64,000 nucleotides of DNA from an uncultured Bacteroidales bacterium. GTDB taxonomy: Bacteria > Bacteroidota > Bacteroidia > Bacteroidales > Muribaculaceae. The number at the start of each line of letters is the position of its first letter. Position 1 is the first letter of the stretch. The stretch covers positions 1-64,000 of the forward strand of contig CASEAQ010000003.1 of the NCBI GenBank assembly GCA_949285735.1, given 5' to 3'. The position numbers were made by a program, and so were the translations under genes. Of the stretch, positions 34,622 to 43,251 are shown piece after piece. The notes under the pieces were generated by a model. The model was not told the DNA's origin. It did no database searches and saw only the letters and a program-made list of their open reading frames with translations.

Positions 34622-36779
34622 GAGGGCGTGTGCGGCAATTGTGTTGTTGCCATGCCTGCTGGGCGGTTGCGCCAACGCCTCAAGCACGACTGCCGATGGC
34701 GATATTGCTGCTCGGCAGCAGTGCAAAAGTGCCAATGTATATGAAATATTGGTGGCAAAAAAAGCCGATGAAATCGATGTCAAATGGAGCGATTATCTCG
34801 CTAAGTGCATGAGGCAGCGGTCGATTGACGGCAACCGAGTGGTCGAAACAAGCGATGAAAGCGCGCATTGCGCCGATGCCATGAGGATTACGGTTGACGT
34901 TGATGCCAAATACCCCGATGAATACGCAATAATCGAAAAAAACGGCAATGTGCAGTTGATTGCCCGCAGCGAGCGCACGATGCAGTGGCTCGTGTGCCAG
35001 TTGTTGAAGAACATTTCGATTGCCGACAAGTCGATTCTTGCTGACGACCTGCCTCCAGCCATTATAGAAGTCAAGGCTGGTGCGAAGAGATCGGGAAATT
35101 TTGCCTTTGAGTATCGTGAAGCATATTTGCCCGAAAACATCGAGCCTGAGCAATCGGCGATTCATGGCGAGAACAACGTTGGCAGCGATTGGGGGCTGTG
35201 GGGGCATAATCTTTACCGCATTATAGGGGAAGACCCCGATACAGCTGTGTATGCCTTGGTCGGCGGCAATCGTTATGGCGGGCAATATTGTTTTTCATCG
35301 AGTGTGTTGCATGAGGCGGTGAGCAGCTATATTGCCGATAACTTCAGCAAGCCGTCGAGGTTTGTCGTAATGCCCAACGACGACGATGCCGTGTGCCAAT
35401 GCAGTTTGTGCACCAAGGTTGGCAACAGCGATAGGAATGCTACACCTGCTGTGGCGAAGTTGGTGAGGGAGCTTGCCGAGGCTTTTCCCGAACACACTTT
35501 CTTCATGGGGGCGTATGGCAGCACATTTGCCGCTCCTGCCGACAAGATGCCTGGCAACGTGGGCGCATTGGTGAGTGCGATGGGGTGGCAATTGTCGCCC
35601 GTGGCAGGAGGCAGGCGGCGCGCCGATTTCGATGCCGTGGTGCGCAACTGGCAAGGCGTGTGCAGCAAGATATATGTGTGGGATTACATCAACAATTTCG
35701 ACGATTATTTCACTCCGTTCCCGGTGTTGCGCATCATGCAGCAGCGGTTGAGGCATTACCGCTCGATTGGCGTGGGTGGAGTTTTTCTTAATGGCAGCGG
35801 CGAGGAGTATTCTTCGTTCTCGGGCTTGCACAATTTTGTGCTGTCGGCGTTGATGATTGACCCCGATACCGATGTCGAGACGCTTGTGCACAGCTATTTC
35901 ATGCAATATTTCCCAACGGCTGGCAAGATGCTTGCCGAGCAGTATTTGCTGTGGGAAGATGCCGTGGCAGCGAGCAAGTCGCGGCTCAATATATATGCCC
36001 CCATAAACCAAGCCATGGAGTATTTGGGCGGGGCAGAGTTTGGCGTTTTCTACCGCAATCTGTGTGCTGCTACTGACTATGCCGACGGCGAGGAGCGCAG
36101 CCATTTGCTCGATTTGCAGACGCGGCTGGCATACACCATGCTCGAAGTGGCTCGTGTGCTTGGCTGTCGCGACGGTGGCTGCATTGCACCGTCGGGCAAG
36201 GTGAGTGCCGATGTCAGGTCGTGGCTTGACGTTTTTGTCGCGGCTGCCCAAGATTGCATTTCGGAGTCGGGATTGAAAGTCGCCGACTATGTGAAGTGCT
36301 GGAATATGTCGATACTTGGGCATTCGACAACCAATCTCATTGCAGGAAAGGAGCTGAAGGCCTTGACGAGGCTCGATGCCGGCTATGGCGACTTGTCGGT
36401 GTTGACCGATTGCGTCAATGGGTTGCCTTGCGGCTACCACTACGGGTGGCTCATCTCCTCGCTTGACAAGCGGTTGGAGATTGAAGTGCCGTTAGACCCA
36501 CGGGCGCAGCGGCTCGATGTGTCGTTCCTGAAGTTACCACGTCACCGCATCTCATTACCAGTGAAGATTGAGGTGCTGAAAGATGGCAAGCACATCGCTG
36601 CGCCACTGACGGCTGACGATGCTGCCGAAGCCGACGTGTTGAGGGAAGAGAGCCGACGGCTGGTTTACAGTTTCGACATAGGCAATGTTGCCGCCGACGG
36701 TGGCAGCGTGGTGCTGCGCATAACGAGGCACAAGGGGAGTAACAGCCACTTGGCGATAGACGAGATAAGGTTGAAGTAA
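34608..36779 (+). CDS. DUF4838 lipoprotein, glycoside hydrolase-like
   Basis: A 723-residue lipoprotein with lipobox LLGGC (Cys21). DUF4838 is recognised from the central region with the CQCSLC cysteine motif (about 263-268) and the block WQLSPVAGGRRRADFDAVVR plus IYVWDYINNFDDYFTPFP (about 325-370). The family's fold is thought to resemble GH67 alpha-glucuronidase and related TIM-barrel hydrolases. A beta-sandwich-like domain follows at the C-terminus (about 610-723). It overlaps the barrel gene by 14 bases. In the operon it could trim or modify the exported polymer as PgaB does, but catalytic residues are not identifiable by eye. An alternative ATG lies 18 bases upstream. Confidence 0.8.
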   Translation: MSISKRACAAIVLLPCLLGGCANASSTTADGDIAARQQCKSANVYEILVAKKADEIDVKWSDYLAKCMRQRSIDGNRVVETSDESAHCADAMRITVDVDAKYPDEYAIIEKNGNVQLIARSERTMQWLVCQLLKNISIADKSILADDLPPAIIEVKAGAKRSGNFAFEYREAYLPENIEPEQSAIHGENNVGSDWGLWGHNLYRIIGEDPDTAVYALVGGNRYGGQYCFSSSVLHEAVSSYIADNFSKPSRFVVMPNDDDAVCQCSLCTKVGNSDRNATPAVAKLVRELAEAFPEHTFFMGAYGSTFAAPADKMPGNVGALVSAMGWQLSPVAGGRRRADFDAVVRNWQGVCSKIYVWDYINNFDDYFTPFPVLRIMQQRLRHYRSIGVGGVFLNGSGEEYSSFSGLHNFVLSALMIDPDTDVETLVHSYFMQYFPTAGKMLAEQYLLWEDAVAASKSRLNIYAPINQAMEYLGGAEFGVFYRNLCAATDYADGEERSHLLDLQTRLAYTMLEVARVLGCRDGGCIAPSGKVSADVRSWLDVFVAAAQDCISESGLKVADYVKCWNMSILGHSTTNLIAGKELKALTRLDAGYGDLSVLTDCVNGLPCGYHYGWLISSLDKRLEIEVPLDPRAQRLDVSFLKLPRHRISLPVKIEVLKDGKHIAAPLTADDAAEADVLREESRRLVYSFDIGNVAADGGSVVLRITRHKGSNSHLAIDEIRLK

Positions 36780-36801
36780 ACAGAAAAAATATCGGAAATA
36801 T

Positions 36802-37326
36802 ATGATGAAACGCGTGTCGAATATAATCGTTTTGGTGTGCCTGGCTGCTGCAATGCTTGGTGCGATGCAGTCGTGCAAGAAAAAGGTGAACATGACAGCT
36901 ATCGAGATTGAAGACCAGGATCGCCATTATTATCCCATCTTGCAAGGCGAGGAGTTCGAATTGAACTACGGTATAACCAACGTTGGTGATGAACCACTAA
37001 TAATCAAGGAGATACAAACGTCGTGCGGCTGCATGATTGTCAACGACAAATTGCCGCTCATGGTGATGCCTCGCAAGAAGGGGTTTATACACATCAAGTA
37101 TAACAGCACCAAGAATGTGGGGCTTGTGAAACATTACATATATTGCTATGGCAACATAGCCGAGACTGGGCGCGCCGAGTTGCGCTTCGACGTGCATGTG
37201 GTGCCCGATGCCGATTATACGCGCGACTATGAGGAACTCTTCCGCGAGCAACGCAATCTCGACGGAAGTGTGGGCGATGCCGTCGATGGCGGTTTGCAGC
37301 GAGGATATTATGTAGATAATCCATAA
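36802..37326 (+). CDS. DUF1573 lipoprotein
   Basis: A 174-residue lipoprotein (lipobox AMQSC, Cys25) with one DUF1573 Ig-like beta-sandwich (about 40-140): NYGITNVGDEPLIIKEIQTS, then SCGC (about 73-76) and the KGFIHIKYNSTKNVG strand pair. The family is related to ASH/MSP-like domains and is abundant in Bacteroidetes envelopes; specific functions are unknown. It starts 22 bases after the DUF4838 gene and so is probably the fifth member of the polysaccharide operon. The last 35 residues are hydrophilic and may be disordered. Confidence 0.85.
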   Translation: MMKRVSNIIVLVCLAAAMLGAMQSCKKKVNMTAIEIEDQDRHYYPILQGEEFELNYGITNVGDEPLIIKEIQTSCGCMIVNDKLPLMVMPRKKGFIHIKYNSTKNVGLVKHYIYCYGNIAETGRAELRFDVHVVPDADYTRDYEELFREQRNLDGSVGDAVDGGLQRGYYVDNP

Positions 37327-37331
37327 CTTTG
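37324..37331 (+). promoter_or_regulatory. internal -7 box before namZ
   Basis: TAACTTTG overlaps the stop codon of the DUF1573 gene; transcription would start near 37338, about 23 bases before the namZ ATG. No TTTG at the usual -33 distance. It would let the salvage genes be expressed apart from the polysaccharide genes. Confidence 0.5.
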
Positions 37332-37360
37332 CAGAAGAATAAAAATTAATTGCAAAGATT

Positions 37361-38536
37361 ATGGTTATTTACCGCTTGGTTGCGCTGGTGGTCGCCTTGG
37401 TGGCGTTTATCCCAGCCATGCAGCCGCAAAATATCAAGGTCGGGGCTGAACGTGTAGCCCAATACGTGCCTTTGCTCAAGGGCAAGCGTGTTGCATTGCT
37501 TAGTAACCACACGGGCATGGTGGGCGAGCGGCACACGCTCGATGTGATGCTCGAAAATGGCATTGAAGTCACCACGATTTTCTCGCCCGAGCATGGATTC
37601 CGTGGCAACGCTGATGCCGGTGAGAAGGTGTCGAGCGGCGTTGATGCAGCTACGGGCATTCCCATCGCCTCGCTCTATGAAGGGAAGACGCGTATGCCCT
37701 CGGCAAAGACTATGGGGCGTTTCGACGTGATTGTTACCGACCTGCAAGATGTGGGATTGCGATATTACACTTATTATATCACAATGCTCGACTTGATGAA
37801 CGCAGCGGTTGCCTACGGCAAGGAATTTGTCGTTTTTGACCGTCCGAATCCAAACGGAATGTATGTCGATGGGCCGATACTCGACATGAAGTATAAGTCG
37901 GGCGTGGGGCGGCTGCCAATTCCTGTCGTGCATGGCATGACTCTTGGCGAACTTGCGCTGATGGCTGATGGCGAAGGGTGGCTGAAAGGGGGCAAGCGGC
38001 TTGGCGACCGCCTCTCGGTGGTGCCTTGCGAGGGCTATACTCACCAGAGTCGATACCGCCTGCCTGTGGCTCCGTCGCCCAATTTGAAGTCGATGATTGC
38101 CATTTACCTGTATCCTTCCACTTGCTACTTCGAGGGCACAGTGGTGAGCCTCGGGCGTGGCACCAAGCACCCGTTTGAGATATATGGGCACCCCGACATG
38201 GAGGGCTACACCTTCTCGTTCACGCCGCAGAGCATCGACGGGGCTAAGAATCCTCCGTTGTTGGGCAAAAAGTGCTTCGGGCGCGACCTCTCGGGGCTTG
38301 ACGAGGAAGAAGTGATAGCAGCAGGAATCAACCTCGAATATGTGATAGATACTTATCGCCGCTTGGGAAAGGGCGACCGCTTCTTCACGTCGTTTTTCGA
38401 GCTGTTGATTGGCGATGGCAACGTGCGTCGCATGATAGAGGAAGGGAAGAGCGCAGCAGAGATAAAAGCCACGTGGAGCGACGATGTGGAGGCATTCAAG
38501 CAACGCCGCCGCCCATATTTGTTGTATGAAGAATAA
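37361..38536 (+). CDS. namZ: exo-beta-N-acetylmuramidase (DUF1343, NamZ family)
   Basis: A 391-residue exported protein with a signal peptide (about 1-21). DUF1343 signatures in order: LLSNHTGMV (about 45-53), FSPEHGFRG (about 74-82), DLQDVGLRYYTYYI (about 127-140), FDRPNPNGMYVDGP (about 162-175), TNLKSM-like PNLKSMIAIYLYPSTC. Bacillus YbbC and the Tannerella forsythia enzyme of this family (GH171) release MurNAc from the non-reducing end of peptidoglycan fragments. Here it likely acts in the periplasm. The symporter gene follows after 33 bases, which suggests uptake of the freed sugar. Confidence 0.9.
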   Translation: MVIYRLVALVVALVAFIPAMQPQNIKVGAERVAQYVPLLKGKRVALLSNHTGMVGERHTLDVMLENGIEVTTIFSPEHGFRGNADAGEKVSSGVDAATGIPIASLYEGKTRMPSAKTMGRFDVIVTDLQDVGLRYYTYYITMLDLMNAAVAYGKEFVVFDRPNPNGMYVDGPILDMKYKSGVGRLPIPVVHGMTLGELALMADGEGWLKGGKRLGDRLSVVPCEGYTHQSRYRLPVAPSPNLKSMIAIYLYPSTCYFEGTVVSLGRGTKHPFEIYGHPDMEGYTFSFTPQSIDGAKNPPLLGKKCFGRDLSGLDEEEVIAAGINLEYVIDTYRRLGKGDRFFTSFFELLIGDGNVRRMIEEGKSAAEIKATWSDDVEAFKQRRRPYLLYEE

Positions 38537-38569
38537 TACTATCCCTAACACATACAGGTCTGAGCATTT

Positions 38570-40042
38570 ATGAGTCCGATTATAGTTCTTGCCACGATAG
38601 TTGGCTATTTTGTGCTGTTGTTCATTGTCTCGGCAATCGCCGGGCGTGGCAGCAGCAATGCGAGTTTTTTCACCGGCAGCAGGCAAGCCCCGTGGCTGGT
38701 GGTAGCTTTTGCCACTACCGGGGCGGCAATCTCGGGCGTGACGTTTATCTCCGTTCCCGGCATGGTGGTTGCAAAGGGATATAGCTATTTGCAGATGGCT
38801 CTCGGCTTCGTCATTGGTTATGTAGCGATAGCATTTGTGCTTGTGCCGCTGTTTTACAAGCGCAATTTGGTGTCGATATATGGCTATCTCGAACAACGGT
38901 TTGGCTTGATGACCTATCGCAGCGGTGCGTGGTTCTTCTTCGTGTCGAAGATATTGGGTGCGTCGGTTCGCTTCTTCGTGGTGTGCGTGGTGTTGCAGAG
39001 CCTCGCATTTGGTCCGCTCGGAGTGCCGTTTGTGCTTAATGTAGTCATCACCATCGCGCTTATATGGCTCTACACCATGCAAGGCGGGGTGAAGACAGTC
39101 ATTTGGACCGATACGCTCAAGTCGTTTTGCCTCATTGCGTCGGTGGTGTTGTCGATTGTTTTCATCGCTCGTGGGTTGGGGCTCGATTTCGGCGGCATGG
39201 TGTCGGCAGTTGTCGGCGACAGCTCTTCACGGGTGTTTTTCTTCGACGACCCCAAGTCGGGAGAATATTTCTGGAAGCAATTTATGGCTGGTATTTTCAT
39301 GGTTATTGCCACTACGGGGCTCGACCAAGACATGATGCAGCGCAACCTTGCTTGCCGCAATTCGCGCGAGTCGCAGAAGAATATGATTGTGAGCAGCATC
39401 GCCCAGTTTTTCATTATTGCCCTTTTCCTGATTCTCGGCACGCTGCTCGTGATGTATGTGTGGGCCACCCCAGGAATGGAGATGCCCGAAAAGACCGATG
39501 AACTCTTCGGGCTGGTGGCTTCGCACGACTCGATGCCGGTCATTGTTGGCATTGTGTTTATCCTTGGGCTTGTGTCGGCGGCTTATTCGGCAGCAGGGTC
39601 GGCACTCACGTCGCTCACCACGTCGTTTACGGTCGATATATTGGGTGCCGGCAATCTCGACGAACGCCGCCTCACGCTCACCCGCAAGTGGGTGCATGTG
39701 GCGATGTCGGTCGTTATGGGGCTGGTGATAATCGTGTTCTACTTCATCAGCGACAGCGATGCCATAAGTGCCGTTTACACGCTTGCCAGCTACACCTACG
39801 GGCCCATTCTCGGCTTGTTTGTGTTTGGGCTTTTTGTGCCATTCAAGGTGCGCGACCGCTATGTGCCTGTGGTGTGCATTGCCGCTCCGGTGGTTTGCTA
39901 TTTCGTGCAGGGGTGGCTGCTTGAGCGGTTTGGCTACACGATGAGTTTTGAACTGTTGCTGCTCAATGCGGCGGTTACATTTGTTGGATTGTTGTTGCTT
40001 GCAAAAGGAGGCAAGGAAGATGGCAAAGAACTTGATAAATAA
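38570..40042 (+). CDS. sodium:solute symporter family transporter
   Basis: A 490-residue LeuT-fold permease with about 13 membrane segments. Family features include GAAISGVTFISVPGM (about 45-59), GYLEQRFGLMTYRSGAW (about 105-121) and the sodium-site region GLVSAAYSAAGSALTSL (about 335-351). The start follows namZ by 33 bases and its end overlaps the WYL regulator by 23 bases. Given namZ upstream, MurNAc, an anhydro-sugar or a muropeptide are reasonable cargoes; Tannerella forsythia has a non-PTS MurNAc permease, but I cannot tell whether this is its orthologue. Confidence 0.9.
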   Translation: MSPIIVLATIVGYFVLLFIVSAIAGRGSSNASFFTGSRQAPWLVVAFATTGAAISGVTFISVPGMVVAKGYSYLQMALGFVIGYVAIAFVLVPLFYKRNLVSIYGYLEQRFGLMTYRSGAWFFFVSKILGASVRFFVVCVVLQSLAFGPLGVPFVLNVVITIALIWLYTMQGGVKTVIWTDTLKSFCLIASVVLSIVFIARGLGLDFGGMVSAVVGDSSSRVFFFDDPKSGEYFWKQFMAGIFMVIATTGLDQDMMQRNLACRNSRESQKNMIVSSIAQFFIIALFLILGTLLVMYVWATPGMEMPEKTDELFGLVASHDSMPVIVGIVFILGLVSAAYSAAGSALTSLTTSFTVDILGAGNLDERRLTLTRKWVHVAMSVVMGLVIIVFYFISDSDAISAVYTLASYTYGPILGLFVFGLFVPFKVRDRYVPVVCIAAPVVCYFVQGWLLERFGYTMSFELLLLNAAVTFVGLLLLAKGGKEDGKELDK

Positions 40043-40916
40043 GTACATCTGGATTATCGACACCATTCAGCGCTATGGACGCATTTCGCGCGACGAGCTT
40101 AACCGACTGTGGATGAAGTCGTCGGTGAGCGATGGCGAACCGCTTGCGCGCCGCACGTTCTACAACTACCGCCGTGGTATAGAGGAGACGTTCAACGTTA
40201 CTGTCGAGTGCGACCAGTCAACGTTTGAGTATTACATCGACACCTCGGGCGGCGAGCAGGACGACCGCCTGCGCAACTGGTTGCTCGATGCCGCCTCGAT
40301 GAGTGGAATGCTATCAGACTCGCACGATGTGTCCGACCGCATCGTGCTCGAAGATGTGCCCAGCGCGCGTGGCAACCTGCCCGTGGTGATACAGGCGATA
40401 AAGGACTCGTGCCGCATCAACTTTTCATACCGGGCATACAACCGCGTCAACACCAAGCACGACATCACGATTGAGCCGTATTTCGTGCGCATCTTCAAGC
40501 AACTTTGGTATGTGATAGGTTTCAATGTGAAGGACGGAATGATAAAGACCTACTCGCTCGACCGCATGAGCGACGTGGTGATTCGCAACGAGCATTTCGA
40601 GATGCCGCCGGGCTTCAGTGCCGCCGACTACTTCAAAGACTGTTTCGGCATAATGCAGAGCAAGGGCGAACCGAAGTATATCACACTCAAGACGACGAGC
40701 AACCAGGCAAAATATTTCCGCGCCTTGCCGCTTCACCACTCGCAGAGCGAGGAGGTGCACGACAGCTATTCGCTGTTCCACTACCGGCTGTTGATTACAT
40801 ACGACTTCGTACAGGAAATACTTTCCCACGGTTCGCAAGTCGAGGTGATTGCGCCCCCCGAGCTGAAAGCGATGGTAGTGAGCGAACTGCGCGCCGCCCT
40901 CGACAATTACAGCTGA
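40020..40916 (+). CDS. WYL domain transcriptional regulator
   Basis: A 298-residue protein with an N-terminal winged-helix-like region (about 1-75; ISRDELNRLWMKSS and RRTFYNYRRGIEE) and a WYL domain (about 125-215). The ligand-binding core is seen as RINFSYRAYN, IEPYFVRIFKQLWYVIGFN and YSLDRM; the WYL triad reads W-Y-V. A WCX-like C-terminal extension follows (about 225-298). WYL proteins sense nucleic acid or nucleotide ligands and regulate DNA damage, phage defence or metabolism. The ATG at 40020 (MAKNLINKYI) is preferred. Overlap with the symporter gene implies co-expression and perhaps local control of the salvage genes. Confidence 0.88.
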   Translation: MAKNLINKYIWIIDTIQRYGRISRDELNRLWMKSSVSDGEPLARRTFYNYRRGIEETFNVTVECDQSTFEYYIDTSGGEQDDRLRNWLLDAASMSGMLSDSHDVSDRIVLEDVPSARGNLPVVIQAIKDSCRINFSYRAYNRVNTKHDITIEPYFVRIFKQLWYVIGFNVKDGMIKTYSLDRMSDVVIRNEHFEMPPGFSAADYFKDCFGIMQSKGEPKYITLKTTSNQAKYFRALPLHHSQSEEVHDSYSLFHYRLLITYDFVQEILSHGSQVEVIAPPELKAMVVSELRAALDNYS

Positions 40917-41342
40917 CGAGGTGGCGGCACAGCTCTTTCATTTAAAATAGAGCTGAGGGCGGCGGAGCCGCCTTATTCTGTAGCACACCGTCACCAAGAT
41001 TTAAAAGAAAGAGCCATGAATGAAAGTAAGGAGAAAAATTGTGGCTCAGTTTATTTCTCAAATTGTAGCTTGGATACCGACTCGAAGGAATGTTAAAATT
41101 TTATTGGGACAGCACTGCGGCACGCCACGGCTCTACAAGATTACAAATATGACATACCTTCCTCGTAATGTGCCATGGAAACGCCGAGCGGTTAGTCTCT
41201 AAAAACCGAGGTATTTGCCATATTTGGCAGGAACGATGCTGTGGGTGATTTTTGCCATGAGATACGAACCCGCAACTCCGCAAGTCAGTACGCTTAATAA
41301 TGTGTGAGATTGCTGGAAAAAAGTTGATGGGGAGAGGGGTGG
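40917..41342. other. 426-base gene-poor gap
   Basis: Convergent gap between the WYL gene and dnaX. It holds two small hairpins (AGCTCT/AGAGCT at 40931-40954; GGCGGC/GCCGCC at 40958-40972, followed by TTATT) that may terminate the upstream operon, an inverted repeat GAGCCA/TGGCTC (41011-41016 and 41042-41047), a 26-residue frame from 41016 (MNESKEKNCGSVYFSNCSL...) and overlapping short basic frames on both strands. None resembles a family I know. The minus strand near 41255-41275 has GGGTTCGTATCTC, superficially like a tRNA T-loop, but no tRNA folds. Confidence 0.5.
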
Positions 41343-43157
41343 TTATGCGAGGCTTAAGCCGAGTTCTTGTATCATATTGCGCACTTCGGGGTTGCGTTGC
41401 GCCATGTCCTCGACTATTTCGCGTGGCGACCAGAATTTCGGGGCAGGACCCGACTCGTTCACTTTCACGTCGATTGCCACCATGTCGTTGGAAAGTTGCT
41501 GGCGCAGAAATTCCACGATTTCGGTCTGTCGAGCTTTTATAAATTCCACTTGCCCGACATTTTCGACATATATTTCATATAGTGTGTCGTTGACCCGCTT
41601 GGGCAGAGCTGTGCGCATAGTGTTCACGATTACTTTTTCGCTCGGGTGTGCCTCGATGTATTTGTTCCAAGCCTCAAGCATCTGTTCGGCGGTAAATGGC
41701 GACAGGCGGCGTTGTGCCTGCGCTGCCGGGGCGTTGTTGCTTGCCGCTTGCTGCGGGGCAGTGTTGTTTATCATTATGCGTGGCATATTTCCCGGCATGT
41801 TGGTCGGTATGGGTCGTGCCGCTGCCTGACGGGGTGTATATGCCACTTTGGGGTCGGAAGCCGTCGTTGCTGCCGCTGTAGCAGGTGCGGCGGCTGGTTG
41901 TGCAGGAGTGGCAGTGTGTTGGGCTTGTGGCATGGCAGGAGCGGTCGCCCGTGGCTGAGGTGATGCCGTCGTTGCCGGTGCTGGCTGCCGAGTGGTGGGT
42001 TGCGGTGTGGCTGTGCCTCCGCCGCCATTGCCCCCGCCAGGAGCTGCCGGTGGAGTAGTGGGGCGTTCAAGCAGTCGGCATATCTTTATGAGCGTCAGTT
42101 CCACAAGGAATTGCTTGTTTGATGCCGTGCGATAGTTGAGGTCGCAGGTGTTGCACAAGTCCATTGCCATGTAGTAGAACTTGGGGTGGAATTTTGCCGA
42201 CTCGCTGATGAAGCGTGCTGCCACCTCTTCGCCCATGTCGAGCAGTTTGTGGGTTTGTGGAGTCGATGCCACCATCATGTCGCGAATGTGCTTTGCCAGC
42301 CCGTTGATGAAAAACAGCGAGTCAAACCCCTTGTCGCGTATCTCCTTGTAGATGAGTAGTGCTTCGGTGACATTGCACGTGCGGAAGGCTTCCATCAGGC
42401 GGAAGTAGTAGTCGTGGTCGAGCACGTTGAGGTTGTCGATGGTCGAGGCATAGGTGATGCTGCCGCCCGACGATGCTGCCACTTGGTCGAAAATCGACAG
42501 CGCGTCGCGCATTGCGCCGTCGGCTTTCTGCGCAATCACGTTCAGTGCGGCAGGTTCGGCACTTATCCCCTCGTTGCCGGCGATATATTTCAACTGGTCA
42601 ACGATGTCGGGAATGGTGATGCGCGAGAAGTCGTATATCTGGCAGCGCGACAATATGGTGGGCAATATCTTGTGCTTCTCGGTTGTGGCGAGAATGAAGA
42701 TGGCATGTGCAGGCGGCTCTTCGAGCGTCTTCAGAAACGCGTTGAATGCCGCTGTCGATAGCATGTGCACCTCGTCGATGATGAACACGCGGTAGCGGCC
42801 TATTTGTGGCGGAATGCGCACCTGCTCGATGAGGTTGCGAATGTCATCGACCGAGTTGTTGGAGGCGGCGTCGAGCTCGACGATGTTGAGCGAGCGTTGT
42901 TCGTTGAATGCCACGCACGACTCACACTCATTGCAAGCCTCCCCCTCGGCAGTGGGGTGCAAGCAGTTGATGGTCTTGGCGAAGATGCGCGCACAAGAGG
43001 TTTTTCCCACCCCTCGCGGACCGCAAAACAGGTAGGCATGAGCAAGGTGGCCCGAGTCGATTGCCGACTTTAGTGTGTGGGTGAGAGATTGTTGCCCCAC
43101 CACCGACCTGAATGTCGAAGGGCGGTATTTGCGCGCCGATACTATGTATTGTTCCAT
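41343..43157 (-). CDS. dnaX: DNA polymerase III subunit gamma/tau
   Basis: A 604-residue clamp-loader ATPase. Walker A GPRGVGKTS (about 45-53), zinc-binding cysteines in CLHPTAEGEACNECESC (about 64-80), Walker B IIDEVHML (about 125-132), sensor 1 ILATTEKHKI and the arginine finger SRC (about 175). Domains I-III end near 370; a linker of about 110 residues made almost only of Ala, Pro, Thr, Gln and Gly follows (about 380-490), then the tau C-terminal region (about 505-604) that would contact the polymerase. No A-run slippery site was noticed, so a short gamma form by frameshift is not evident. The ATG at 43157 (MEQYIVSARKYRP) fits the family. Confidence 0.96.
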   Translation of the reverse strand: MEQYIVSARKYRPSTFRSVVGQQSLTHTLKSAIDSGHLAHAYLFCGPRGVGKTSCARIFAKTINCLHPTAEGEACNECESCVAFNEQRSLNIVELDAASNNSVDDIRNLIEQVRIPPQIGRYRVFIIDEVHMLSTAAFNAFLKTLEEPPAHAIFILATTEKHKILPTILSRCQIYDFSRITIPDIVDQLKYIAGNEGISAEPAALNVIAQKADGAMRDALSIFDQVAASSGGSITYASTIDNLNVLDHDYYFRLMEAFRTCNVTEALLIYKEIRDKGFDSLFFINGLAKHIRDMMVASTPQTHKLLDMGEEVAARFISESAKFHPKFYYMAMDLCNTCDLNYRTASNKQFLVELTLIKICRLLERPTTPPAAPGGGNGGGGTATPQPTTRQPAPATTASPQPRATAPAMPQAQHTATPAQPAAAPATAAATTASDPKVAYTPRQAAARPIPTNMPGNMPRIMINNTAPQQAASNNAPAAQAQRRLSPFTAEQMLEAWNKYIEAHPSEKVIVNTMRTALPKRVNDTLYEIYVENVGQVEFIKARQTEIVEFLRQQLSNDMVAIDVKVNESGPAPKFWSPREIVEDMAQRNPEVRNMIQELGLSLA

Positions 43158-43185
43158 CGTGATGCTTCTGAAAAAACTATGTTTA

Positions 43186-43217
43186 CAAAGATACGACACC
43201 CCAGCCGCAATTGCAAA
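43186..43217 (-). promoter_or_regulatory. dnaX promoter
   Basis: On the minus strand TTTG (43217-43214) and TATCTTTG (43193-43186) are 20 bases apart. Transcription begins near 43179, about 20 bases before the dnaX ATG. The -33 box lies in the gap after the DUF418 gene. Confidence 0.8.
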
Positions 43218-43251
43218 TTTGGGCTTGCCTTGTGTCGGCAAAAAAGTGGCA

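Noticed and set aside
37346-39082. A 578-codon open frame on the minus strand
   Set aside because: It crosses two well-supported plus-strand genes (namZ and the symporter); composition is His/Arg-rich as expected for a shadow frame.
41255-41300. Minus-strand GGGTTCGTATCTC resembling a tRNA T-loop
   Set aside because: Stem pairing fails and no acceptor, D or anticodon arm can be drawn.
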